A DNA stretch of 64,000 nt from Paraburkholderia silviterrae. Lineage in GTDB: Bacteria; Pseudomonadota; Gammaproteobacteria; Burkholderiales; Burkholderiaceae. The translations under genes were made by a program, and so were the position numbers. The DNA lies in NCBI RefSeq assembly GCF_004353915.1, contig NZ_SMRP01000008.1, forward strand, positions 175,324-239,323. Reading direction: 5' to 3'. This document shows positions 9,220 through 17,892 of this stretch, piece by piece (within the stretch, counting starts at the first letter, position 1; the number at the start of each line of letters is the position of its first letter). The notes under the pieces are model-generated. The model was not told the DNA's origin. It made no database searches and was given only the letters and a program-made list of their open reading frames with translations.

Positions 9220-10608
9220 TTACGAAATGCGCTTGGCCAGTTCCGCCGCCTTGCCGACATACGACGCGGGCGTCATTTCGAGCAGACGCTGCTTCGCGTC
9301 TTCGGGAATCGCGAGCCCGCCGACGAACGTCTGCAGCGCGTCGCGCGTGATGCCCTTGCCGCGTGTGAGCTCCTTCAACTGCTCGTACGGGTTCTCGATG
9401 CCGTAGCGGCGCATGACCGTCTGCACCGGCTCGGCCAGCACTTCCCACGTGGCGTCGAGGTCGTCGTTCAGGCGCTGCGGGTTCACTTCGAGCTTGTCGA
9501 GACCTCGGATCAGCGCGTCGTACGCGAGCAGCGAGTAGCCGAACGCGACGCCGATGTTGCGCAGGACCGTCGAGTCGGTGAGGTCGCGCTGCCAGCGCGA
9601 AACCGGCAGTTTGTCCGCGAGGTGGCGCAGCGTGGCGTTCGCGAGGCCGAGGTTGCCTTCCGAGTTCTCGAAGTCGATCGGGTTCACCTTGTGCGGCATC
9701 GTCGACGAGCCGATTTCGCCGGCCTTGGTCTTCTGCTTGAAGTAGCCGAGCGAGATGTAGCCCCACACGTCGCGATCGAGGTCGAGCAGGATCGTGTTCG
9801 CGCGCGCGATGGCGTCGAACAGTTCCGCCATGTAGTCGTGCGGCTCGATCTGGATCGTGTACGGGTTGAAGGTGAGCTTCAGGCGCTGTTCGACGACTTC
9901 CTTCGAGAACGCTTCCCAGTCGAATTCCGGATACGCCGAAAGGTGCGCGTTGAAGTTGCCGACCGCGCCGTTCATCTTGCCGAGCAGCTCGACCTTCTCG
10001 ATGCGCTGGATCGCACGCGCGAGACGCGCGGCGACGTTGGCGATTTCCTTGCCGAGCGTGGTCGGGCTCGCGGGCTGACCATGCGTGCGCGAGAGCATCG
10101 GCTGGTCGGCGTGCGCGTGCGCGAGTTTGACGAGACGCTCGTAGACCGAGCGCAGCGCCGGCAGGATCACGTGTTCGCGGGCACCCGCGAGCATCAGGCC
10201 GTGCGAGGTGTTGTTGATGTCTTCCGAGGTGCAGGCGAAGTGGATGAATTCGCTCGCGCGCTCGAGTTCCGGCTGGCCCTTCACCGATTCCTTGAGCCAG
10301 TACTCGACGGCCTTCACGTCGTGGTTCGTCACGCGCTCGATGTCCTTGATGCGCGCGGCGTCGTGCGCCGTGAAGTTCTCGGCCAGCTTGAGCAGGAACT
10401 GCTCCGAGGCTTGCGAGAAGCGCGGCACTTCCGCGAAGCCGGCTTGCGAGAGCGCGATCAGCCAGTGGATTTCGACTTTCACGCGGTGGCGCATGAATGC
10501 GGCTTCCGAGAGCCAGTCGCGCAGGGCTTCGGTTTTCGAGGCGTAGCGGCCGTCGAGTGGGGAGAGCGCGGTGAGTGCGAAGAGCGTATCGGGACGGGTG
10601 TCGGACAT
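9220..10608 (-). CDS. purB: Adenylosuccinate lyase
   Basis: Catalyses two beta-eliminations in purine synthesis: SAICAR to AICAR and adenylosuccinate to AMP, each releasing fumarate. The 462-residue product belongs to the fumarase/aspartase superfamily; E. coli PurB has 456. Visible signatures are TSEDINN (127-133), the catalytic-histidine loop SRTHGQPA (about 173-180) and the superfamily signature GSSTMPHKVNP (about 300-310). The frame extends to 10890, but MSDTRPDTLFALTALSPLDGR matches known N-termini, so the ATG at 10606-10608 is used. Monocistronic, convergent with gntK and divergent from the TPR gene. AICAR made here feeds purH, also in this window (42.3-43.9 kb). Confidence 0.96.
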   Translation of the reverse strand: MSDTRPDTLFALTALSPLDGRYASKTEALRDWLSEAAFMRHRVKVEIHWLIALSQAGFAEVPRFSQASEQFLLKLAENFTAHDAARIKDIERVTNHDVKAVEYWLKESVKGQPELERASEFIHFACTSEDINNTSHGLMLAGAREHVILPALRSVYERLVKLAHAHADQPMLSRTHGQPASPTTLGKEIANVAARLARAIQRIEKVELLGKMNGAVGNFNAHLSAYPEFDWEAFSKEVVEQRLKLTFNPYTIQIEPHDYMAELFDAIARANTILLDLDRDVWGYISLGYFKQKTKAGEIGSSTMPHKVNPIDFENSEGNLGLANATLRHLADKLPVSRWQRDLTDSTVLRNIGVAFGYSLLAYDALIRGLDKLEVNPQRLNDDLDATWEVLAEPVQTVMRRYGIENPYEQLKELTRGKGITRDALQTFVGGLAIPEDAKQRLLEMTPASYVGKAAELAKRIS

Positions 10609-10888
10609 GATGGGGACGTAACGTGTGGCGTTACGATCAGAAAGGAACCGGGGGGAACCGCGTATTTTATCACCACGCTGACAGTGGCCGGAGCGATTGC
10701 CCGGGCTGCGCGCGACGAGCCGCGGGCAGCTCAGGCAATCGCTATTCTGCTCCCGGCTGCGTGGAGCCCTTCGGCCCGGGCCACATCGGCCTGGGCCACA
10801 TCGGCCACTTAATGCGATGGTGATATACAAGACGGGTATAGAGTGGTGCGCTTTGCAGCAACGGCTGCTTCCCGGCCTTTCACGTCGC

Positions 10889-12703
10889 ATGAACCACGAT
10901 TCCCCTTCGGGGCTTCACAATGAGATCGCCACGCTCCTCGAAACCGGTCTCGCGCATCACCGCGCGGGACGGCTCGACGACGCGCAGGCGTTCTATCGGC
11001 GCATTCTCGAGCTGCAGCCCGACCATTCCGCCGCGCTGCACTACTCCGGCGTGCTGGCGCTCGGTGAAGGCGACCACGCGCGGGCCGCGCAATTGATGGA
11101 TGGCGCCCTTGCGCAGGCGCCCGGCGATGCCGAATTGCTGGGCAACCGCGGCGTGGTCGCGGCGCGGCTAGGCGACCATGCCGCCGCCGCCGCGCTGCAG
11201 CGCAAGGCCATCGAGATCGCGCCCGACTTCGCGAACGCGCACAACAATCTCGGCAACGCGCTGATGGAGCTTGGCGATCTCGCCTGCGCGGAACAGCACT
11301 ACCGGCGCGCGCGCAAGCTCAACCCGCGCTCGGCGCATTTCGCGTTCAACCTGGGCCGCGCGCTCGAAAAGGCCGGCCGTGCGCCGGAGGCGATCGCGCA
11401 GTATCAGGACGCGCGCGACCTCGAGCCGGACGACACGCAAACGCTCATGCATCTCGGCAAGCTCCTGCGCGCGGCCGGCGACCATGCGCAGGCAGCCGCC
11501 TGCTTCGAGCGGATCGTCGTGCAGGAGCCGGAGAACCCCACCGCGCACTTCGAGCTGGGTTACGTCTATGACGCGATGCACCGGTATGAGGAAGCGATCC
11601 CTCTCTACCGGCGCGCGGTGGCGCTCAAGCCCGACGCAGCGGGCGCCGTGAACAATCTCGCGTTCGCGCTTACGGCGCTTGCACGCTACGACGAAGCGCA
11701 GGCGTACTATCGCCGCGCGCTCGAACTCAGCCCAGGCCTGCCGGAGCCGCAGTTCCAGCTCGGCATGCTGTTGCTGCGGCGCGGAGAATATGCCGAGGGC
11801 TGGCCGCTCTTCGAGAGCCGCAAGACTACGACGATCGGCAAGCCCAACTACCGCAAGCGGGCGTGCGCCGAATGGCAGGGCGAGCCGCTTGCGGGCAAGC
11901 GTTTTCTGATTGCGCGCGAGCAGGGCGTGGGCGACCAGATCCAGTTCGTGCGCTACGCGGGTCTGCTTGCCGGGATGGGCGCGCAGGTCGACGCGTGGGT
12001 CGCGCCGGAACTGGCCTCGCTCGCCGCGACGGTACCGGGTGTCGCGCGCGTTCTCGACGCCGCGCCCAGCGACGAGAGCATCGCTGCGCGCTACGACTAC
12101 TGGTGCGACGTGATGAGCCTGCCGCTGAAGTTTCCGGGCCGGCCGATCTATGCACCGGTGCCCTATATGCGTGCCGACGCCACGCAGGCTGCCGCCTGGC
12201 GCGATCGGGTAGACACACTGGCGGGCGTCGCGCGGCGCCGCATCGGGCTCGTCTGGGCCGGCAACCCGCGCCACCTTTTCGACGCGTTCCGTTCCGTGCC
12301 GCTCACGTCCTTGTTGCCGCTCGCTGCGCTCGAGGGCAATGCGTGGTTCGCAATCCAGAAGGGGCCGGGCGCTACGCAGCTCGCAGACGTGGCGGGGCGC
12401 TGGCCCCTGCATGCGCTCGGCGACGATCTCCACGATTTCGCGAGCACGGCTGCGCTCATCGAGAGCCTCGATCTCGTGATCACCGTCGATACCTCGGTCG
12501 CCCATCTGGCGGGCGCGCTCGGCAGGCCTGTGTGGGTGCTGCTCGCCGCGCAGCCCGACTGGCGCTGGGGCATGGAGCGTACCGATTCGGTCTGGTACCC
12601 GTCGGCGCGGCTGTTCCGGCAGCCTGCGCTCGGCGACTGGAGCGCGGTGGTGAGCGCGCTGGAGGCCGCACTTGCGACCGAACCGGGCGCGGCATCGAAC
12701 TGA
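10889..12703 (+). CDS. TPR-repeat protein with glycosyltransferase-like C-terminus
   Basis: The 604-residue product has two parts. Residues about 10-300 are roughly eight tandem tetratricopeptide repeats (for example ANAHNNLGNALMELGDLACA and AAGAVNNLAFALTALARYDE). Residues about 310-604 resemble a GT9/OGT-like Rossmann domain, with REQGVGDQIQFVRYAGLL, IGLVWAGNP and TVDTSVAHLAGALGRPVWVLL, a nucleotide-sugar site pattern. This architecture suggests protein or lipid glycosylation in the cytosol, but donor and acceptor are unknown. The ATG at 10889 has no clear Shine-Dalgarno site; ATG 10817 in the same frame is possible, while the upstream TTG/ATG codons lie in GC-rich repetitive DNA. No pilin, flagellin or LPS gene is adjacent to indicate a target. 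Confidence 0.8.
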   Translation: MNHDSPSGLHNEIATLLETGLAHHRAGRLDDAQAFYRRILELQPDHSAALHYSGVLALGEGDHARAAQLMDGALAQAPGDAELLGNRGVVAARLGDHAAAAALQRKAIEIAPDFANAHNNLGNALMELGDLACAEQHYRRARKLNPRSAHFAFNLGRALEKAGRAPEAIAQYQDARDLEPDDTQTLMHLGKLLRAAGDHAQAAACFERIVVQEPENPTAHFELGYVYDAMHRYEEAIPLYRRAVALKPDAAGAVNNLAFALTALARYDEAQAYYRRALELSPGLPEPQFQLGMLLLRRGEYAEGWPLFESRKTTTIGKPNYRKRACAEWQGEPLAGKRFLIAREQGVGDQIQFVRYAGLLAGMGAQVDAWVAPELASLAATVPGVARVLDAAPSDESIAARYDYWCDVMSLPLKFPGRPIYAPVPYMRADATQAAAWRDRVDTLAGVARRRIGLVWAGNPRHLFDAFRSVPLTSLLPLAALEGNAWFAIQKGPGATQLADVAGRWPLHALGDDLHDFASTAALIESLDLVITVDTSVAHLAGALGRPVWVLLAAQPDWRWGMERTDSVWYPSARLFRQPALGDWSAVVSALEAALATEPGAASN

Positions 12704-12854
12704 CGGATCTCCTCGAAGTTCGACTCCAGCGGCGCCCTGGTCAGCGCGAATGCCATCTCGCCACCGCGCGGATGAAGCCGGGCCAACCGAAAGAGACCCA
12801 GGTGGGCGAGCGCGGGCCTAGAATGCGGACTTCTCATCCGCATACTGCCTCCGC

Positions 12855-13805
12855 ATGGAACTCAAATGGCTCGAAGACTTCGTTTCGCTCGCGGAAACGC
12901 ATAGTTTCAGCCGCTCGGCCGAGCTGCGGCACGTGACGCAGCCGGCATTCTCGCGTCGAATTCAGGCGCTCGAAGCGTGGCTCGGCACCGAACTGATCGA
13001 TCGTTCGGTCTATCCCACGCGGCTTACCTCGGCGGGCCAGGTTTTTTACGAGCAGGCGCTCGCGATGCTTTCGCAGTTTCACGAGGCGCGCACGCTGCTG
13101 CGCGGCCACACGGACACGCCTGCCGCGACGATCGAATTCGCGGTGCCGCACACGCTCTCGCTCACCTATTTCCCGCGCTGGCTGCAGCGCATCGAAGCGA
13201 AGCTCGGCCGGATCCACACGCGCTTGCGCGCGCTGAACGTGCACGACGCGGTGCTCTCGCTCGTGGAGGGCGGCTGCGATCTCGTGATGGGCTATCACCA
13301 TCCGAGCCACCCGGTGACACTCGATCCGGCGCGCTACGACACGCTCACGCTCGGCATCGAACCGATCAGCCCGTACTCCGCGCCGCAGCGCGCGGGCCGC
13401 GCGCGCTACACGCTGCCCGGCACGCCCGATGCGCCCACGCCGTATCTCTCCTATACGCCGAACGCCTATCTGGGCCGCATGACCGAGGTGATCGTCGGCA
13501 ATGCGCCGGCGCGGCTGTACCTCGACCGCGTCTACGAGACCGACATGGCCGAGGGCCTCAAGGCGATGGCGCTAGCGGGGCACGGCATCGCGTTCCTGCC
13601 GCACAGCGCCGTGGAGGACGCCGTCGCGCAAGGCAAGCTGATCCGGCTCGATCGCGGCACGCGCGGCGTGCCCGAGGGGCAGTTCACGCTCGACATGGAG
13701 ATCCGCCTCTACCGCGACAAGTTCGCCTCGCAGGGCGCCGACGCGCGTGAAGCGCTCGTGCGCGCGCTGTGGGACGTCGTGAGCGACGAGGTCGCGCGCG
13801 CCTAG
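12855..13805 (+). CDS. LysR-family transcriptional regulator (HypT-like)
   Basis: The 316-residue protein has an N-terminal winged helix-turn-helix (residues 1-62; FSRSAELRHVTQPAFSRRIQALEAWLG is the HTH) and a periplasmic-binding-like effector domain (about 95-300). The N-terminus beginning ELKWLEDFVSLAE resembles the HypT/YjiE branch of the family, known in E. coli as a hypochlorite-responsive regulator, but the regulator's signal here cannot be inferred. It precedes gdhA by 187 bp in the same orientation, and that gap holds an LTTR-type T-N11-A dyad (13894-13916). Control of gdhA, or of a divergent cryptic promoter, is therefore a reasonable inference. Start at ATG 12855 places the HTH at the usual position. 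Confidence 0.88.
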   Translation: MELKWLEDFVSLAETHSFSRSAELRHVTQPAFSRRIQALEAWLGTELIDRSVYPTRLTSAGQVFYEQALAMLSQFHEARTLLRGHTDTPAATIEFAVPHTLSLTYFPRWLQRIEAKLGRIHTRLRALNVHDAVLSLVEGGCDLVMGYHHPSHPVTLDPARYDTLTLGIEPISPYSAPQRAGRARYTLPGTPDAPTPYLSYTPNAYLGRMTEVIVGNAPARLYLDRVYETDMAEGLKAMALAGHGIAFLPHSAVEDAVAQGKLIRLDRGTRGVPEGQFTLDMEIRLYRDKFASQGADAREALVRALWDVVSDEVARA

Positions 13806-13893
13806 TACGCGCTCGGGACGACCCGCCGGCGGGTCCGGGGCTTACTGCGCCGTAAATACGGTCGTCCGCGACACATACTTTCGATTTTGGGAA

Positions 13894-13916
13894 CGTTATG
13901 CACGAAAAGCATAACG
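13894..13916. promoter_or_regulatory. LysR-type operator candidate (T-N11-A dyad) before gdhA
   Basis: CGTTATGC (13894-13901) and GCATAACG (13909-13916) form a perfect 8-bp dyad around a 7-nt centre, containing the LysR core T-N11-A (T13899 to A13911). It lies about 77 bp before the gdhA start. Confidence 0.6.
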
Positions 13917-13992
13917 GGATGAGCAAACGGCATTGGATTTCGTGTGGGCGTTTTCTGACAATGGCACCACTTCATCGATAGCTGGAGCATAA

Positions 13993-15291
13993 ATGTCCTC
14001 CCAAATGCAGTCCGCAGTGTCTTCGGTTCCGTCCTACCTTCACGCGGACGATCTCGGTCCGTGGGGCAACTATCTTCGTCAGGTCGACCGCGTAGCGCCG
14101 TATCTCGGCTCGCTCTCGCGCTGGCTCGAGACGCTCAAGCGTCCGAAGCGGATTCTGATCGTCGACTGCCCGATCGAACTCGATAACGGCACTGTTGCGC
14201 ACTTCGAAGGCTATCGCGTGCAGCACAACGTCTCGCGCGGTCCCGGCAAGGGCGGTGTGCGTTACCACCAGGACGTTACGCTCTCCGAAGTGATGGCGCT
14301 GTCCGCGTGGATGTCGGTGAAGAACGCAGCGGTGAACGTGCCGTACGGCGGCGCGAAGGGCGGTATCCGCGTCGACCCGCGCACGCTTTCGCGTGGTGAG
14401 CTCGAGCGCGTGACGCGCCGCTACACCAGCGAAATCGGCATCATCATCGGACCGAACACCGACATTCCCGCTCCGGACGTGAACACGAACGAGCAGATCA
14501 TGGCGTGGATGATGGACACGTACTCGATGAACCAGGGCCAAACGGCCACGGGCGTCGTGACGGGCAAGCCCATCTCGCTCGGCGGCTCGCTTGGCCGTCG
14601 CGAGGCAACGGGCCGTGGCGTGTTCGTCGTGGGCTGCGAAGCGGCGCGCCGCAAGGGTGTGTCGATCGAAGGCGCACGCATCGCCGTGCAGGGCTTCGGC
14701 AACGTGGGCGGCATCGCCGCGCGTCTGTTCCAGGAAGCGGGCTCGAAGATCGTCGCCGTGCAGGACCACACGGGCTCGCTCTACAAGTCGACCGGCCTCG
14801 ACTCAGCGGCGCTGCTCGAGCACGTCGCGAAGACGGGCGGCGTGGCGGGCTTCTCCGGCGCTGACATGCTCAGCAACGAAGAATTCTGGACCATCGAAAC
14901 CGATATCCTGATTCCGGCCGCGCTGGAAAACCAGATCACGGAGCACAACGCGGGCAAGATCCGCACGAAGATCATCGTGGAAGGCGCGAACGGCCCGACC
15001 ACGACGGCTGCCGACGACATCCTGCACGACAAGGGCGTCCTCGTGATTCCGGACGTGGTGGCGAACGCGGGTGGTGTGACCGTTTCGTACTTCGAGTGGG
15101 TGCAGGACTTCTCGAGCTTCTTCTGGACCGAGTCCGAGATCAACGAGCGTCTTGAGCGCGTGATGCGCGAAGCGTTCACGGCGGTCTGGCAAGTCGCGAG
15201 CGAGCAGGGCGTGTCGATGCGTACCGCGGCGTTCATCGTGGCATGCAAGCGCATCCTGATGGCGCGCGAAATGCGCGGCCTGTACCCCTGA
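13993..15291 (+). CDS. gdhA: Glutamate dehydrogenase (Glu/Leu/Phe/Val family)
   Basis: Reversible oxidative deamination of glutamate to 2-oxoglutarate and ammonia. The 432-residue product has the ELFV dehydrogenase fold. The substrate lysine site RGPGKGGVRYH is near residues 82-92, the catalytic lysine is K122 in VPYGGAKGG, and the Rossmann loop VQGFGNVGG is at 232-240. Length and motifs fit the ~430-residue, typically NAD-preferring bacterial type, but cofactor choice is inference. The ATG at 13993 has GGAG upstream. It is followed by a strong terminator and then gltIJKL, a glutamate/aspartate importer, so uptake and catabolism are clustered. A LysR gene and LTTR-like site lie upstream. Confidence 0.94.
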   Translation: MSSQMQSAVSSVPSYLHADDLGPWGNYLRQVDRVAPYLGSLSRWLETLKRPKRILIVDCPIELDNGTVAHFEGYRVQHNVSRGPGKGGVRYHQDVTLSEVMALSAWMSVKNAAVNVPYGGAKGGIRVDPRTLSRGELERVTRRYTSEIGIIIGPNTDIPAPDVNTNEQIMAWMMDTYSMNQGQTATGVVTGKPISLGGSLGRREATGRGVFVVGCEAARRKGVSIEGARIAVQGFGNVGGIAARLFQEAGSKIVAVQDHTGSLYKSTGLDSAALLEHVAKTGGVAGFSGADMLSNEEFWTIETDILIPAALENQITEHNAGKIRTKIIVEGANGPTTTAADDILHDKGVLVIPDVVANAGGVTVSYFEWVQDFSSFFWTESEINERLERVMREAFTAVWQVASEQGVSMRTAAFIVACKRILMAREMRGLYP

Positions 15292-15374
15292 TCGACGCGC
15301 GAACGCGAAGAGCAAGGCGAACAAGCCATTTAGCAGCGGTAAAAGTTACGCTTTAGACCGTTGCTGAAAGTAAG

Positions 15375-15406
15375 CGGGCGGCCCCCAAAAGGGGCCGCCC
15401 GTTTTT
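15375..15406 (+). terminator. Intrinsic terminator after gdhA
   Basis: An 11-bp stem (CGGGCGGCCCC / GGGGCCGCCCG) with loop CAAAA is followed by TTTTT, 84 bp after the gdhA stop. It separates gdhA from gltI. Confidence 0.92.
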
Positions 15407-15462
15407 GCATTTCACGCCTGCAACGCCAGGGTCCACCTTAATTCTTTCAATAAAATTACTTT

Positions 15463-15470
15463 GCTACACT
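15463..15470 (+). promoter_or_regulatory. Possible gltI promoter (extended -10)
   Basis: TG-C-TACACT forms an extended -10 about 29 bp ahead of the gltI start, in an AT-rich patch directly after the gdhA terminator. No convincing -35 is visible. Confidence 0.35.
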
Positions 15471-15498
15471 GGCGACGATTCTTGCCAAGGAGATCAAG

Positions 15499-16392
15499 AT
15501 GAAAATCAAAAAGGCCGCGCTCGTTCTCGCTACCCTCGGTTTCGTTGCTGCAAGTGCCTATGCACAGGATTCGGGGACGCTCAAGAAGATCAAGGACACG
15601 GGCGTGATCGTGCTGGGCCACCGCGAATCGTCGATTCCGTTTTCGTACTATGACGACAAGCAGAACGTGGTCGGCTACTCGCAAGAATTCGCGATGAAGG
15701 TCGTCGAGGCGGTCAAGCAGAAGCTCAACATGCCTAACCTCAAGGTCAAGATGGTGCCCATCACCTCGCAGAACCGCATTCCGCTCGTGCAGAACGGCAC
15801 GATCGACATCGAGTGCGGCTCCACGACCAACAACGCAGAACGTCAGCAGCAGGCCGCCTTCACGGACACGATTTTCGTGATCGGCACGCGCCTCATGACG
15901 AAGAAGGATTCGGGCATCAAGGACTTCGCCGATCTCAAGGGCAAGACCGTCGTGACGACAGCCGGCACGACGTCCGAGCGCATCCTGCGCAAGATGAACC
16001 AGGACAAGAGCATGGGCATGAGCATCATCAGCGCGAAGGACCACGGCGAGTCGTTCATGACGCTCTCCACGGGCCGCGCGGTGGCGTTCATGATGGACGA
16101 TGCGCTGCTCGCGGGCGAGCGCGCGAAGTCGAACAATCCCGGCGATTTCGTGATCGTCGGCACGCCGCAATCACGTGAGGCTTACGGCTGCATGCTGCGC
16201 AAGAACGACCCCGAGTTCAAGAAGGTCGCCGACGAGGCCATCGCGAAGGTCGAGACCTCGGGCGAAGCCGACGCAATCTACAAGAAGTGGTTCGAATCGC
16301 CGATTCCGCCGAAGGGTCTCAACCTGAACTTCCCGGAAAGCGACGACATGAAGGCGCTCTTCAAGAGCCCGAACGACAAGGCAATCGACTGA
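15499..16392 (+). CDS. gltI: Glutamate/aspartate ABC transporter, periplasmic binding protein
   Basis: Solute-binding component of the GltIJKL importer. The 297-residue product begins with a Sec signal peptide (basic MKIKK, hydrophobic core, predicted cut after AYA near residue 22). A SBP_bac_3 fold follows with GHRESSIPFSYYDDKQNVVGYSQ near the start and IECGSTTNNAERQQQ, a stretch characteristic of the GltI/DEBP branch. Start ATG 15499 has AAGGAGATC upstream. It is the first gene of gltI-J-K-L, with an intrinsic terminator between it and gltJ, which would leave binding protein in excess over permease. Substrate (glutamate, aspartate) is inferred from family and the adjacent gdhA. Confidence 0.94.
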   Translation: MKIKKAALVLATLGFVAASAYAQDSGTLKKIKDTGVIVLGHRESSIPFSYYDDKQNVVGYSQEFAMKVVEAVKQKLNMPNLKVKMVPITSQNRIPLVQNGTIDIECGSTTNNAERQQQAAFTDTIFVIGTRLMTKKDSGIKDFADLKGKTVVTTAGTTSERILRKMNQDKSMGMSIISAKDHGESFMTLSTGRAVAFMMDDALLAGERAKSNNPGDFVIVGTPQSREAYGCMLRKNDPEFKKVADEAIAKVETSGEADAIYKKWFESPIPPKGLNLNFPESDDMKALFKSPNDKAID

Positions 16393-16426
16393 TTCACGGC
16401 GAGAAGCCTGATCGGCGTGTAAAACG

Positions 16427-16459
16427 GAACGGAAGAAGCCGCGCTTCTTCCGTTCTTTT
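16427..16459 (+). terminator. Internal terminator/attenuator between gltI and gltJ
   Basis: A 12-bp stem (GAACGGAAGAAG / CTTCTTCCGTTC) with loop CCGCG is followed by TTTTT, only 16 bases before gltJ. Partial read-through would reduce permease relative to binding protein. Confidence 0.85.
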
Positions 16460-16474
16460 TGTTGGAGGCTCTTC

Positions 16475-17215
16475 ATGTCCTACCACTGGAACTGGGGCAT
16501 ATTGCTCAGCCCCGTCTCGACGGGCGAACCCACCACCTATCTCGGCTGGCTCATCTCGGGTCTCTGGGTGACGGTCTCGGTGTCGCTTTGCGCGTGGGTG
16601 ATTGCGCTCATCGTCGGCTCGTTCTTCGGCGTGCTGCGCACGCTGCCGAACAAGTACGCCGCCGGTGCGGGCACGGTCTATGTCGCGATCTTCCGCAACA
16701 TACCGCTCATCGCGCAGTTCTTCATCTGGTACTTCGTGCTGCCGGAAATCGTGCCGCCCTCGCTTGGCAACGCGTTCAAGCAACTGCCGCCCGGCGTGCA
16801 GTTCTTCTCCGCGTCGGTCATTTGTCTCGGGCTCTTCACGGCGGCGCGCGTGTGCGAGCAGGTGCGCTCGGGCATCAACGCGCTGCCGCGCGGTCAGCGT
16901 GCCGCCGGTTTCGCGATGGGCTTAACGCAGTGGCAGACGTATCGTTACGTACTGCTGCCGGTTGCCTATCGCATCATCGTGCCGCCGCTCACTTCCGAGT
17001 TTCTCAACATCTTTAAGAACTCGGCGGTTGCGTCGACCATCGGCCTGCTCGATCTTTCCGCGCAGGCGCGCCAGCTCGTCGATTACACGGCGCAAAGCTA
17101 TGAGTCGTTCATCTCGGTCACGCTCGCCTACGTGCTGATCAACTTGATCGTCATGACGCTGATGCGCTGGGTCGAGGCGAGATCCCGGCTGCCCGGCTAT
17201 ATCGGAGGCAAGTGA
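16475..17215 (+). CDS. gltJ: Glutamate/aspartate ABC transporter permease
   Basis: Inner-membrane permease subunit of the importer. The 246-residue protein has about five transmembrane helices, starting with WLISGLWVTVSVSLCAWVIALIVG, and the HisMQ-type coupling region EQVRSGINALPRGQRAAGFA that contacts the ATPase. The N-terminal stretch WNWGILL resembles GltJ proteins. Start ATG 16475 has GGAGG upstream. The stop codon overlaps the gltK start in TGATG, so translation is probably coupled. It pairs with GltK to form a heterodimeric channel. Confidence 0.94.
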   Translation: MSYHWNWGILLSPVSTGEPTTYLGWLISGLWVTVSVSLCAWVIALIVGSFFGVLRTLPNKYAAGAGTVYVAIFRNIPLIAQFFIWYFVLPEIVPPSLGNAFKQLPPGVQFFSASVICLGLFTAARVCEQVRSGINALPRGQRAAGFAMGLTQWQTYRYVLLPVAYRIIVPPLTSEFLNIFKNSAVASTIGLLDLSAQARQLVDYTAQSYESFISVTLAYVLINLIVMTLMRWVEARSRLPGYIGGK

Positions 17216-17892
17216 TGCATCATTTCGACTGGAGCGGTATTCCGGGCGCGCTGCCGACCTTGTGGACGGGCGCGATCGTTACCTTCAAGATCACGGTCTG
17301 CGCGATCGTCGTGGGCATTCTGTGGGGGACGCTGATCGCGCTCATGCGCCTGTCGGGCGTGAAGCTGCTCGCATGGTTCGCTCAGGGCTACGTCACGGTA
17401 TTCCGCTCGATCCCGCTCGTGATGGTCCTGCTGTGGTTCTTCCTGATCGTGCCGCAGTTGTTGCAGAATCTGCTCGGTCTCTCGCCCGATATCGACATCC
17501 GTCTCGCTTCGGCGATGATCGCGTTTTCGCTGTTCGAGGCCGCGTATTATTCGGAGATCATCCGCGCGGGCATTCAGGCGGTGCCGCGCGGGCAGGTGAA
17601 TGCGTCGTTCGCGCTCGGCATGCGCTATGGCCAGGCCATGCACTACGTGGTGCTGCCGCAGGCGTTTCGCGCGATGGTGCCGCTCTTGCTCACGCAGGCC
17701 ATCGTGCTCTTTCAGGACACCTCGCTCGTCTATGTGATCAGCCTCGCCGACTTCTTCCGCACCGCCACCAATATCGGCGATCGTGACGGGACGATGGTCG
17801 AGATGGTACTGTTCGCGGGCGCATGCTATTTCGTGGTCTGCGTGATCGCATCGGGCCTTGTGAAAGGTCTTCAGAAAAAGGTCGCAAGATGA
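17215..17892 (+). CDS. gltK: Glutamate/aspartate ABC transporter permease
   Basis: Second permease subunit, 225 residues, about five transmembrane helices. It carries the coupling loop IIRAGIQAVPRGQVNASFALGM and a FRTATN segment near the C-terminus typical of this amino-acid permease branch. The ATG at 17215 shares one base with the gltJ stop; an in-frame GTG one codon earlier (17212) is less likely. Its own stop overlaps the gltL start as ATGA, showing tight translational coupling through gltJ-K-L. Confidence 0.94.
   Translation: MHHFDWSGIPGALPTLWTGAIVTFKITVCAIVVGILWGTLIALMRLSGVKLLAWFAQGYVTVFRSIPLVMVLLWFFLIVPQLLQNLLGLSPDIDIRLASAMIAFSLFEAAYYSEIIRAGIQAVPRGQVNASFALGMRYGQAMHYVVLPQAFRAMVPLLLTQAIVLFQDTSLVYVISLADFFRTATNIGDRDGTMVEMVLFAGACYFVVCVIASGLVKGLQKKVAR

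Noticed and set aside
9622..10812. Plus-strand frame opposite purB
   Set aside because: Antisense of adenylosuccinate lyase with shadow composition and no motif.
13820..13835. GACCCGCC/GGCGGGTC palindrome after the LysR gene as a terminator
   Set aside because: No T-tract follows on either strand, so it is not supported as an intrinsic terminator.
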